A stretch of 5,302 nucleotides of DNA from Alphaproteobacteria bacterium (GCA_947499175.1 CANMNU010000091.1:1-5302); one strand, 5' to 3'; positions 1 to 5,181 are shown, counted from the first letter of the stretch. Numbers and translations: made by a program. The notes: generated from the sequence alone by a model not told the origin.

Positions 1-266
1 GGTTCTAAGACTCCAGCTATAATTTGTGGCTCTTCTATTTTTGCAGGCTTGCATAAATTCCAATGTTCTGGAAACTCAAGCCACTTGCTTGATAATGATT
101 TATCTGATAGGGGGGGGGGGACGATAGATAATAGTTGTTCAACTACGGTTTCTCGGCAAGAAGTTACGTCAAAAACTTCTTCTTTGTTTTTATCTACCGC
201 ATGAATACTACAGGCAAAAGCACCAAAAGATAGTGCATAGCCCAGAAAAATTGGTTTTATACTCAT
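1..266 (-). CDS. Exported protein of unknown function, partial at left edge, with an in-frame C11 homopolymer
   Basis: This is an open frame read on the minus strand from ATG at 266 and still open at base 1, giving 88 full codons. The C-terminal part lies outside the window. Residues 1-23 look like a Sec signal peptide: K4, a hydrophobic run (IFLGYALSFGAFA), then likely cleavage at SIHA|VDK. C19 sits in a poor lipobox (AFAC), so a lipoprotein is less likely. AGGA lies 3 bases before the ATG, a rather short spacing, and no other in-frame start follows. Residues 49-53 (VPPPL) are encoded across 11 consecutive C. With 12 C the frame would stop after 55 residues, and with 10 C after 76, so the present length is the open one. 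The visible mature part has C37 and C72 and the stretch KWLEFPEHWNLCKP. I do not recognise a family. The gene is divergent from the tRNA. The reading frame and signal peptide are clear; the function is unknown. Confidence 0.75.
   Translation of the reverse strand, partial: MSIKPIFLGYALSFGAFACSIHAVDKNKEEVFDVTSCRETVVEQLLSIVPPPLSDKSLSSKWLEFPEHWNLCKPAKIEEPQIIAGVLE
110..120 (-). repeat. Mononucleotide tract of 11 C in coding strand (G11 on plus strand)
   Basis: Eleven identical bases lie at codons 49-53 of the left-edge exported-protein gene, shortly after the signal peptide. Tracts of this length are known to be prone to slipped-strand mispairing in bacteria. A change of one base closes the frame within 3 to 24 codons. 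A sequencing or assembly error in tract length is possible, but the frame is open on both sides at exactly 11. Confidence 0.9.
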
Positions 267-317
267 ATATCCTACTAAATATAAAAAACGTTACTATATG
301 TATATTGTCAGCAACTT

Positions 318-338
318 ATTAATAAATGATTAATAAAT
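318..338. repeat. Tandem 11-bp direct repeat, ATTAATAAAT twice with one G between
   Basis: ATTAATAAAT occurs at 318-327 and again at 329-338, so the period is 11 bp, about one helical turn. The repeat lies 52-72 bases upstream of the left-edge gene start (266, minus strand) and well upstream of the tRNA promoter. That position suits an operator or an AT-rich upstream element for the minus-strand gene, but the DNA is AT-rich and a protein-binding role is only inferred. Confidence 0.5.
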
Positions 339-438
339 TGCATCGCTATTTTGTATTTTTAGCGTTGGATGACATGACTATATTGAATAAATTAAATTTG
401 CATATAGATTTTAGAAAAATTATTTTTAGCATCCCCCC

Positions 439-467
439 TTGGCAAATATCAATTTTTCATATACATT
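439..467 (+). promoter_or_regulatory. Sigma-70-type promoter for tRNA-Pro
   Basis: TTGGCA at 439-444 matches the -35 consensus at five of six bases. After a 17-base spacer, TACATT at 462-467 matches the -10 at four of six. Initiation about 7 bases further on would leave only a few bases of leader before the tRNA at 478. A run of six C (433-438) lies directly upstream of the -35. Confidence 0.55.
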
Positions 468-477
468 GTAGAAAGTT

Positions 478-554
478 CGGGACGTAGCGCAGCCTGGTAG
501 CGCGCCAGTTTTGGGTACTGGATGCCGGAGGTTCAAATCCTCTCGTCCCGACCA
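478..554 (+). tRNA. tRNA-Pro, anticodon UGG, CCA encoded
   Basis: The full cloverleaf can be folded by eye. The acceptor stem CGGGACG (478-484) pairs perfectly with CGTCCCG (544-550). The D stem is GCGC/GCGC (487-490 with 500-503). The anticodon stem CCAGT/ACTGG (505-509 with 517-521) closes the loop TTTGGGT, placing anticodon TGG at 512-514. The variable loop is five bases. The T arm GGAGG/CCTCT has loop TTCAAAT, with one G-U pair. Discriminator A at 551 is followed by an encoded CCA at 552-554. UGG can read all four proline codons when U34 is modified. The gene stands alone, and no copy of its 3' end is seen nearby, so there is no sign of use as an attachment site within the window. Confidence 0.97.
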
Positions 555-641
555 CTTCAATGAAGTACCCACCTTTAACAATCATTTATTTTTCACAACC
601 ACTCCCCCTCCCCCTATTACAACAAGCAAAAAATATTCATG

Positions 642-731
642 ATTTGATTATTCGATTTTAAAGCACGTCATTGCCTTGCAAGGCGCATGTAGTGCGCCGC
701 AGTCCGGGAATCCATTTTTACATAATCAAAT
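642..731. repeat. GC-rich palindromic dispersed-repeat-like element with 10-bp inverted flanks
   Basis: The core has a perfect 12-bp palindrome GCCTTGCAAGGC (673-684), overlapped by a hairpin GGCGCA-TGTAG-TGCGCC (682-698). The two structures share bases 682-684 and cannot form together. The core begins GTCATTGC and ends GGGAATCCA, the general plan of GC-rich dispersed repeats common in Proteobacteria, where the reverse strand reads WIPG...GND; here it reads WIPGLRRTTCALQGNDV. ATTTGATTAT (642-651) and its exact complement ATAATCAAAT (722-731) flank the core. Whether the flanks belong to the element cannot be decided from one copy. Confidence 0.55.
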
Positions 732-875
732 TATTTTTTATTGCGGTATCTATCCCAAGAGTAATTGCACTCTCCTTAAAACTATGTAAATTACCACAAG
801 GTGTCTAAATATTTTTAATATTAACAATAAATTAACTATTTTTAGCAATAATGGTAAGGTAATCAATTTTTAATT

Positions 876-880
876 AGGAG
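876..880 (+). promoter_or_regulatory. Ribosome binding site of the phospholipase C-like gene
   Basis: AGGAG lies six bases before the ATG at 887. This is the best Shine-Dalgarno sequence in the window, and it fixes the start together with the signal peptide that begins right there. Confidence 0.8.
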
Positions 881-886
881 TTTTCA

Positions 887-2443
887 ATGAAAACAATACG
901 TTATATAGTTGCCATTATTGCAGGATTTTCTTTTGCTAGTGATGCTTTCGCTTTTAGAGACCACGCTTTACTTTCCTATTATGTATTTTCGGAAGAAAGA
1001 AACAATGATGAATCTAGTGCGTTAAGAAAACCAGTCACTGTAGAATCTCTGGATAAATTTTTGGAATCTGTTTCCAAAGATCCTACACAGTATTTGAATT
1101 TACAAAAATGCTTTGAAGTAATAGAAAACTACTCAAAAAGTAAAATACCTGGTTATCGCCCTTTACCAAATAAATTAAAGTTACCCTTTAATTCAGCAAC
1201 TTTAACAAAATCTGGCTTTATTGATGCCATACGTGTAAATTCTTCCGTAACTGGTGATCCATATGTACGAAGTTTCTTGCAAAAAATTGATAAACTTCCT
1301 GAATATAAAGAATTCAGCGAGGTTTCTCTACAAAATCTTGATGTGGGAGTATACTACGACGATAAAGTAGAAGATCTTCCTAATTTTGCTCAAATACCTG
1401 CGTTTGATGTGCTTTGCACAGCTTGTGATGAACCTGATTATTCACAAGATCTCAATCTTTGGCAAAAATCACCAACTGATTCTGATAAATATGGCTTTGG
1501 AATGCAGCCTTTTAGCGCCCCAGGCCCCGATTACCTAACAAAAACTCAGTTTCATTTGGGATTTTTTCATGAATCTTGGTTAATGAACAAGGTGGGGTCA
1601 TCGTTTATGCAAAGCTACATAGAGTACAGAATAAAGCAATTTACTACTCTTTCTGCTTTTGCATTCCAAAATAATCATGACTATTGGGGATGGCGCTTCT
1701 TAGGGTGGGGAATGCACTATGTACAAGACCTCTGCCAACCATATCACACCACTATAATGCCAGGCGCAAGTACAGCAAAATTAGCTTTTGCTGGAATTTT
1801 ATACAAAATAGGAATAAGCAGCGTAGCAGAAGGGTATGGTATGCTTTCAGGTAAAGCACATTCTGGTATTGAACTATATGTATATGGTTTGTTAAATTTC
1901 GGACTTAAGGCATCTTCTTTGAACAAAAATGCCAGTAGTTCAAAAACGATTGATTTAGCCTTAAAACCTGCGAAATTTGACTGTTGTGGACATCAAAAAA
2001 ACCCAAATTCTAATGATGTTATTATCAGGGGCAATGAATGTGAAATAAGAGATGTATTAAACAAATTACTTCCATCTTTAAAGAATCCCAAAAAGCGTGA
2101 AATGCCAAATATTACTTTAGAAGATTATCCTCGCAAAGTAATTTCTGCTGATTCCCATGCTCTTTCCTCTGATTTAGCAGCCGTCCTACAATCACCAACG
2201 TTACCGGCAGACTATTATTCAACAAAGGCACCAAAGTCCTTTGGAGATCTAGATAAAGAAGCTCTCTACATTAAGAACTTTAACAATAACAATTGCAACA
2301 AAGTAGTTGGTAAAATTTTTGAAAATATTACTATTTATTCTCGTTTTTTTATGAAATCTATTGTTGATAAAAATTTATCTATAGAACCTAAAAAATCCTC
2401 ATTGTACTTTGCAGAAGATTTATTATATCTAGCTAAAAAATAA
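887..2443 (+). CDS. Exported zinc-dependent phospholipase C / P1 nuclease-fold protein
   Basis: Residues 1-22 form a Sec signal peptide with likely cleavage at DAFA|FRDH, so the mature chain would start at F23 with H26 three residues later. HYVQDLCQPYH (277-287) gives H277, D281 and H287, and AHSGIE gives H325 and E329. These spacings (HxxxDxxxxxH, then HxxxE) match the zinc ligands H118, D122, H128, H142 and E146 of Bacillus cereus phospholipase C. That enzyme also uses its N-terminal residue (Trp) and a nearby His, for which F23 and H26 are candidates. H223 or H228 (QFHLGFFHES) and an upstream Asp could supply the remaining ligands. At 518 residues it is about twice the length of the B. cereus enzyme, with about 250 residues between H26 and H277 and about 190 after E329. 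Eight cysteines (including CTAC 177-180 and CC 366-367) suggest disulfides outside the cytoplasm. The likely role is hydrolysis of phospholipids, possibly of a host. A nuclease or another phosphoesterase cannot be excluded. The fold call is firm; the substrate is inferred. Confidence 0.8.
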   Translation: MKTIRYIVAIIAGFSFASDAFAFRDHALLSYYVFSEERNNDESSALRKPVTVESLDKFLESVSKDPTQYLNLQKCFEVIENYSKSKIPGYRPLPNKLKLPFNSATLTKSGFIDAIRVNSSVTGDPYVRSFLQKIDKLPEYKEFSEVSLQNLDVGVYYDDKVEDLPNFAQIPAFDVLCTACDEPDYSQDLNLWQKSPTDSDKYGFGMQPFSAPGPDYLTKTQFHLGFFHESWLMNKVGSSFMQSYIEYRIKQFTTLSAFAFQNNHDYWGWRFLGWGMHYVQDLCQPYHTTIMPGASTAKLAFAGILYKIGISSVAEGYGMLSGKAHSGIELYVYGLLNFGLKASSLNKNASSSKTIDLALKPAKFDCCGHQKNPNSNDVIIRGNECEIRDVLNKLLPSLKNPKKREMPNITLEDYPRKVISADSHALSSDLAAVLQSPTLPADYYSTKAPKSFGDLDKEALYIKNFNNNNCNKVVGKIFENITIYSRFFMKSIVDKNLSIEPKKSSLYFAEDLLYLAKK

Positions 2444-2453
2444 CGCAATCCCA

Positions 2454-2476
2454 TGGGTAAGTTTTCAACTTACCCA
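2454..2476. terminator. Hairpin between convergent genes, possible bidirectional terminator
   Basis: TGGGTAAGTT and AACTTACCCA form a perfect 10-bp stem closed by the three-base loop TTC, centred in the 53-base space between the stop codons of the phospholipase C-like gene and plsY. T runs lie near but not directly next to the stem: CAATTTTTAC on the plus strand at 2491-2500, and TTATTTTTTAG on the minus strand just beyond the stem. It is therefore not a textbook intrinsic terminator, but the position suits shared termination or 3'-end protection of both messages. Confidence 0.55.
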
Positions 2477-2496
2477 CATACCCATCAAATCAATTT

Positions 2497-3093
2497 TTAC
2501 GAAATAACAGATTCTTTCTTGCTTAAAATTCTTCGAATATTATCACGGTGCGTACAAAATAATGTAGCCGAAATCAAAGCCGCAAATGGAATTACCGCCG
2601 GATCAACCTTTAAAAAATAAGCAAACAAAGGCGCCAAAGTAGCCGCCACTAGGGCTGATAATGATGAAATTTTAAAAAGCTTAGCACTAATTATCCAAGT
2701 ACCTAACACAGCAAGCCCCAACACTGGATTCCAAGCAAAATAGACCCCAAGAGTAGTTGCAACCCCCTTCCCCCCTTTGAATTTCAAATAAATTGGAAAA
2801 ATATGCGCAAAAATTGCCAAAAATCCAATTGCATATTCATGTCCAGGAGTAAAATGGTGGCTCACTAAAACCGCCACGGCACCCTTTAGGGTATCAAAAA
2901 GTAGCGTCAAAGCCGCAATTTTTTTATTACCAGTACGCAATACATTAGTCGCACCAATGTTGCCAGAACCTATACATCTAATATCACCCAAACCGGCCAT
3001 TTTAGAAAAAACCAAGCCAAAGGGAATGGCCGATAAAAAATAAGTAGCAACCGCAATTAAAATTACAAGTATTTCTGTGCTTAGTGGTTCCAT
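2497..3093 (-). CDS. plsY: Acyl-phosphate:glycerol-3-phosphate acyltransferase PlsY
   Basis: This integral membrane enzyme transfers an acyl group from acyl-phosphate to glycerol-3-phosphate, making lysophosphatidic acid, the first step of bacterial phospholipid synthesis in the PlsX/PlsY pathway. Numbered from the chosen start (198 residues, the normal family length), the family motifs are SAIPFG (21-26), GSGNIGATNVLR (42-53), HIFPIYLKFKGGKGVAT (97-113, with the glycine-rich phosphate loop) and HRDNIRRI (182-189). Several hydrophobic membrane segments lie between them. An in-frame ATG at 3105 would add MGEI, but no Shine-Dalgarno sequence precedes it, whereas GGGGG stands five bases before the ATG at 3093; the shorter form is preferred. 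The gene is convergent with the phospholipase C-like gene and divergent from hrcA. No plsX is visible here. Identification is very secure; only the start is uncertain. Confidence 0.95.
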   Translation of the reverse strand: MEPLSTEILVILIAVATYFLSAIPFGLVFSKMAGLGDIRCIGSGNIGATNVLRTGNKKIAALTLLFDTLKGAVAVLVSHHFTPGHEYAIGFLAIFAHIFPIYLKFKGGKGVATTLGVYFAWNPVLGLAVLGTWIISAKLFKISSLSALVAATLAPLFAYFLKVDPAVIPFAALISATLFCTHRDNIRRILSKKESVIS

Positions 3094-3097
3094 GATT

Positions 3098-3103
3098 TCC
3101 CCC
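3098..3103 (-). promoter_or_regulatory. Ribosome binding site deciding the plsY start
   Basis: On the minus strand GGGGGA ends four bases before the ATG at 3093. The alternative ATG at 3105 has only ACTAACGAA before it. G-only sites are imperfect Shine-Dalgarno matches, so the choice is moderate rather than firm. Confidence 0.5.
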
Positions 3104-3108
3104 ATTTC

Positions 3109-3123
3109 GTTAGTTTAGCTAAC
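3109..3123. promoter_or_regulatory. Small dyad in the plsY-hrcA divergent region, possible operator
   Basis: GTTAG and CTAAC pair across TTTAG, with the 8-bp palindrome TTAGCTAA inside. The dyad lies just upstream of plsY and about 100 bases upstream of hrcA. The classical HrcA target (CIRCE, TTAGCACTC with a 9-base spacer and GAGTGCTAA) is not present between 3094 and 3220. A regulatory role for this dyad is only a suggestion, and it could be a chance feature of AT-rich DNA. Confidence 0.25.
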
Positions 3124-3220
3124 TTGCAAAAACTCACTAGCTTTTACTTAAAACTATATTAGAATCATTTTAAATGGTAGATTTATTTTAATGGGCAAAA
3201 TAGCAGAATGTTAGCAAGAT

Positions 3221-4258
3221 ATGTCAGTATCTGATTTAAGTAAACGTTCTTTAGAAATTTTTCGCGAACTTGTCGATACCTATGTGGAAACTGGTGAACC
3301 TGTAGGTTCCCGTACCCTTTCAAAAAGAATTAAAACCCCCTTGTCGCCCGCAACAATCCGCAATGTTATGGCTGATTTGGAAGAAGCTGGACTACTGTAT
3401 GCCCCACATACATCAGCCGGACGACTACCAACTGCAGAAGGCCTAAAGCTTTTTGTACATGGCCTCTTGGAAGTCGGTGATATCAATGAATCAGACAGAG
3501 TTGAAATTGAAAATCGTTGTAAAACAGCAGGCAAAAGTGTTGAGGATATTTTGCAACAAGCAACAGGCATGCTTTCAGGTTTAAGCATGTGTGCCGGCAT
3601 TGTAATGGCACCAAAATCTCAGGCATCATTACGCCACATTGAATTTGTGCATTTAGGTAACCAACGCACCCTAGTGGTCCTTATTAGCCAAGATGGTATG
3701 GTTGAAAACCGCATTATTGAAATGCCTGAAGGAATAGATATTTCAACCCTAAATCAAGCAACCAATTACGTTAATGCCAATTTTGATGGCGCTACCTTGC
3801 AAGAGGTATTACAACGGGTACATTCACAAATGAATAAAAATAAGCAAGAAGTTGATTTGCTTACCCAAAGAGTTATTGAAGCTGGCCTAGGTGTATGGAG
3901 TGGCGATAAAGATAATGGATCTTTGATTATTCGTGGACAAAATAATTTATTACAAAACGTCCAAGAAATGAATGATTTAGAAAAAATTCGTGGCCTATTT
4001 GATGTTATCGACACCCAAGAAAGTTTACGTAAATTACTTAATGCATCAATTCAAGCTGATGGAGTACAAATTTTTATTGGTGCTGAAAATAATTTGTTTT
4101 CTCTGTCAGGGTGCTCCATGGTAGTATCTCCATACACAAACGGGCAACGACAAGTAATTGGAGCAATCGGGGTAGTTGGGCCTGCTCGTATGAACTATGG
4201 CAAGATTATTCCGTTGGTTGATTACACAGCAAAGTTAGTTAGTCAATTATTAAGTTAG
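3221..4258 (+). CDS. hrcA: Heat-inducible transcription repressor HrcA
   Basis: HrcA represses chaperone genes, classically groESL and dnaK operons, by binding CIRCE operators, and its folding depends on GroEL. The protein is 345 residues, normal for the family. The N-terminal winged helix spans about residues 1-75 (RSLEIFRELVDTYVETGEPVGSRTLSKR, LSPATIRNVMADLEEAGLL 41-59, PHTSAGRLPT 62-71). A GAF-like dimerisation region with an inserted domain follows, and the conserved tail GPARMNYGKIIPLVDYTAKLV starts at 320. Both ends are intact. The start at 3221 is the only one that gives the usual N-terminus; upstream ATGs at 3191 and 3208 are not in frame or stop at once. It has no strong Shine-Dalgarno sequence (GCAAG only). 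grpE follows after 9 bases, a common alphaproteobacterial pairing. TTGCAA (3124-3129) with TTAAAA 18 bases later is a weak promoter candidate. No CIRCE stands upstream, so autoregulation is not shown. Confidence 0.97.
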   Translation: MSVSDLSKRSLEIFRELVDTYVETGEPVGSRTLSKRIKTPLSPATIRNVMADLEEAGLLYAPHTSAGRLPTAEGLKLFVHGLLEVGDINESDRVEIENRCKTAGKSVEDILQQATGMLSGLSMCAGIVMAPKSQASLRHIEFVHLGNQRTLVVLISQDGMVENRIIEMPEGIDISTLNQATNYVNANFDGATLQEVLQRVHSQMNKNKQEVDLLTQRVIEAGLGVWSGDKDNGSLIIRGQNNLLQNVQEMNDLEKIRGLFDVIDTQESLRKLLNASIQADGVQIFIGAENNLFSLSGCSMVVSPYTNGQRQVIGAIGVVGPARMNYGKIIPLVDYTAKLVSQLLS

Positions 4259-4260
4259 GG
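4257..4260 (+). promoter_or_regulatory. Ribosome binding site of grpE overlapping the hrcA stop codon
   Basis: AGGG begins inside the TAG stop of hrcA and lies seven bases before the grpE ATG at 4268, which supports translation of grpE from the shared hrcA-grpE message. Confidence 0.6.
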
Positions 4261-4267
4261 TAAAATT

Positions 4268-4807
4268 ATGGATACACAAGAAGTAAAAGAACAAGAAATT
4301 CAAACACCAACAGAAAATATTGAAAATCAAGAAGAAGTAATATCAGAAACTGAACAGCAAATAATTACATTAAAAGACCAATTACTACGCGCTTTAGCTG
4401 AAAACGAAAACACTCGCCGTCGCGGACAAAAAGATAAGGAGGATGCCCTAAAATATGGCGTGACAAATCTAGCTCGTGATATAATTAGCGTAGCCGATAA
4501 TTTACAAAGAGTGCTTGATAATAAATCAGAAAATGCAGCTGAGCTTTCAGAGGCGTTATTTTCTGGGGTAGATCTTATTCTAAAGGATCTAACCAGCATT
4601 TTTGGACGCCACGGAATTCAACGTATTGAAGCAAAAGGTCAGCAGTTTGACCCACATTCACATCAAGCTGTTTTCGAACAAGAGACCGATGAACACACAC
4701 CAGGAACAATAGTTCAGGTAATGCAAGATGGCTACAAAATTCACGAACGTTTGCTAAGACCTGCTATGGTGGCTGTTGCAAAGACAAAAACCCAAGGCAA
4801 CCAATAA
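4268..4807 (+). CDS. grpE: Nucleotide exchange factor GrpE, DnaK co-chaperone
   Basis: GrpE is a cytoplasmic dimer that releases ADP from DnaK and so drives the DnaK-DnaJ folding cycle. The 179 residues follow the family plan. An acidic, glutamine-rich disordered N-terminus (1-30) leads into a long coiled-coil helix (about 31-85, LLRALAENENTRRRGQKDKEDALKYG), then a short helical bundle (about 86-115). The C-terminal beta domain carries the signature FDPHSHQAV (127-135) and DGYKIHERLLRPAMVAVAK (154-172). The core is of alphaproteobacterial type. It sits 9 bases after hrcA and was probably transcribed with it; dnaK and dnaJ are not in the window. A perfect palindrome begins 8 bases after the stop. 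Nothing is truncated or unusual. Confidence 0.97.
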   Translation: MDTQEVKEQEIQTPTENIENQEEVISETEQQIITLKDQLLRALAENENTRRRGQKDKEDALKYGVTNLARDIISVADNLQRVLDNKSENAAELSEALFSGVDLILKDLTSIFGRHGIQRIEAKGQQFDPHSHQAVFEQETDEHTPGTIVQVMQDGYKIHERLLRPAMVAVAKTKTQGNQ

Positions 4808-4815
4808 ATCTATAT

Positions 4816-4835
4816 CAGAGGTGGCGCCACCTCTG
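4816..4835 (+). terminator. Perfect 20-bp palindrome after grpE, likely transcript end of hrcA-grpE
   Basis: CAGAGGTG and CACCTCTG form an 8-bp GC-rich stem with loop GCGC, and the whole 20 bases are self-complementary. It lies 8 bases after the grpE stop, where an intrinsic terminator is expected, but TAAAACTC follows instead of a T run. The nearest T run (4862-4867) is 26 bases further on. It may stop transcription inefficiently, stabilise the 3' end, or bind a dimeric protein. Confidence 0.5.
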
Positions 4836-4852
4836 TAAAACTCGTTAGCTAA

Positions 4853-4881
4853 TTATTAACATTTTTTAGGCAATCTACAAT
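4853..4881 (+). promoter_or_regulatory. Candidate promoter of the small exported protein gene
   Basis: TACAAT at 4876-4881 matches the -10 consensus at five of six bases and lies 27 bases before the start codon. The hexamer 17 bases upstream, TTATTA (4853-4858), is a weak -35 (three of six). TTAACA (4856-4861) matches better but at a 14-base spacing. The 101-base gap and palindrome after grpE make a separate promoter reasonable. Confidence 0.35.
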
Positions 4882-4908
4882 AGTATTCACCCTGTTGTTG
4901 GAGTTATC

Positions 4909-5181
4909 ATGCCTAAAAAATATTTTAAAAATTTTTTATTATTACTTATCAGTGGAATCGCATTCTCAAACGAAGCTAATTCTGCAACAAAACTTCTAGA
5001 GGATTTAACTCTAAAATCAGTTCGCCGCGCATACAACCTGATTCCTGATGTAGGACGTAAAAGCTACGAACAATTAAAATTGCAAAAATTACAATTTTAT
5101 AGTTCAGAAAACCCTACTATTAAAAAATTAATGGCAACTTCAAATCTACCTTCAAACCCTAATTCTGGATTAGATTGTTGA
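4909..5181 (+). CDS. Small exported protein of unknown function, 90 residues
   Basis: The first 26 residues look like a Sec signal peptide: KKYFK, the hydrophobic FLLLLISGIAF, and likely cleavage at EANSA|TKLL. The mature part would be about 64 residues, basic in its first half (KSVRRAYNLIPDVGRKSYEQLKLQKLQF) and ending in a lone cysteine at the last position (NSGLDC). GGAG lies five bases before the ATG, and a promoter candidate stands upstream, so the gene looks expressed. It ends in TGA followed at once by TAA in the same frame, with no continuation seen in other frames, so it does not look like a recent truncation by frameshift. I do not recognise a family, and no membrane segment remains after the signal peptide. 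It may be a periplasmic or secreted peptide. The start signals and signal peptide support a real gene; the function is open. Confidence 0.65.
   Translation: MPKKYFKNFLLLLISGIAFSNEANSATKLLEDLTLKSVRRAYNLIPDVGRKSYEQLKLQKLQFYSSENPTIKKLMATSNLPSNPNSGLDC

Larger units (their letters stand above)
555..886. other. 332-base gene-free region between tRNA-Pro and the phospholipase C-like gene
   Basis: No convincing gene is present on either strand. In order, the region holds a C-rich tract with TCCCCC twice in tandem (603-614), a GC-rich palindromic element in AT-rich surroundings (about 642-731), a small dyad AGAGT/ACTCT (758-773), and the AT-rich leader of the next gene. That leader includes TTAACA (821-826) and TATTTTTAGC (837-846). 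I cannot place a confident -10 box for the downstream gene. No strong terminator follows the tRNA: the dyad ACTTC/GAAGT (554-566) is short and has no T run. Confidence 0.6.

Noticed and set aside
478..554. tRNA-Pro as an integration site for a mobile element
   Set aside because: No repeat of the tRNA 3' end and no integrase gene is seen in the window.
554..566. ACTTC/GAAGT hairpin as tRNA terminator
   Set aside because: The stem is five pairs with a 3-base loop, overlaps the CCA end and has no T run after it.
669..714. Short reverse-strand frame starting ATGGATTCCCGG
   Set aside because: It stops after 15 codons and lies entirely within the palindromic repeat, the usual origin of such spurious peptides.
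1744..1926. 60-codon antisense frame inside the phospholipase C-like gene
   Set aside because: It overlaps the zinc-ligand region of a clearly coding frame and has no independent support.
2690..2697. TTAGCACT, the first half of a CIRCE element
   Set aside because: It lies inside plsY and no GAGTGCTAA follows at the required 9-base spacing.
3124..3153. Sigma-32 promoter before hrcA (CTTGCAA resembles CTTGAAA)
   Set aside because: No CCCCAT-type -10 element follows at a suitable distance.
3280..4599. Antisense open frames opposite hrcA and grpE (3280-3600, 3766-4014, 4327-4599)
   Set aside because: They are serine- and arginine-rich shadows of well-identified genes on the other strand, without start signals.
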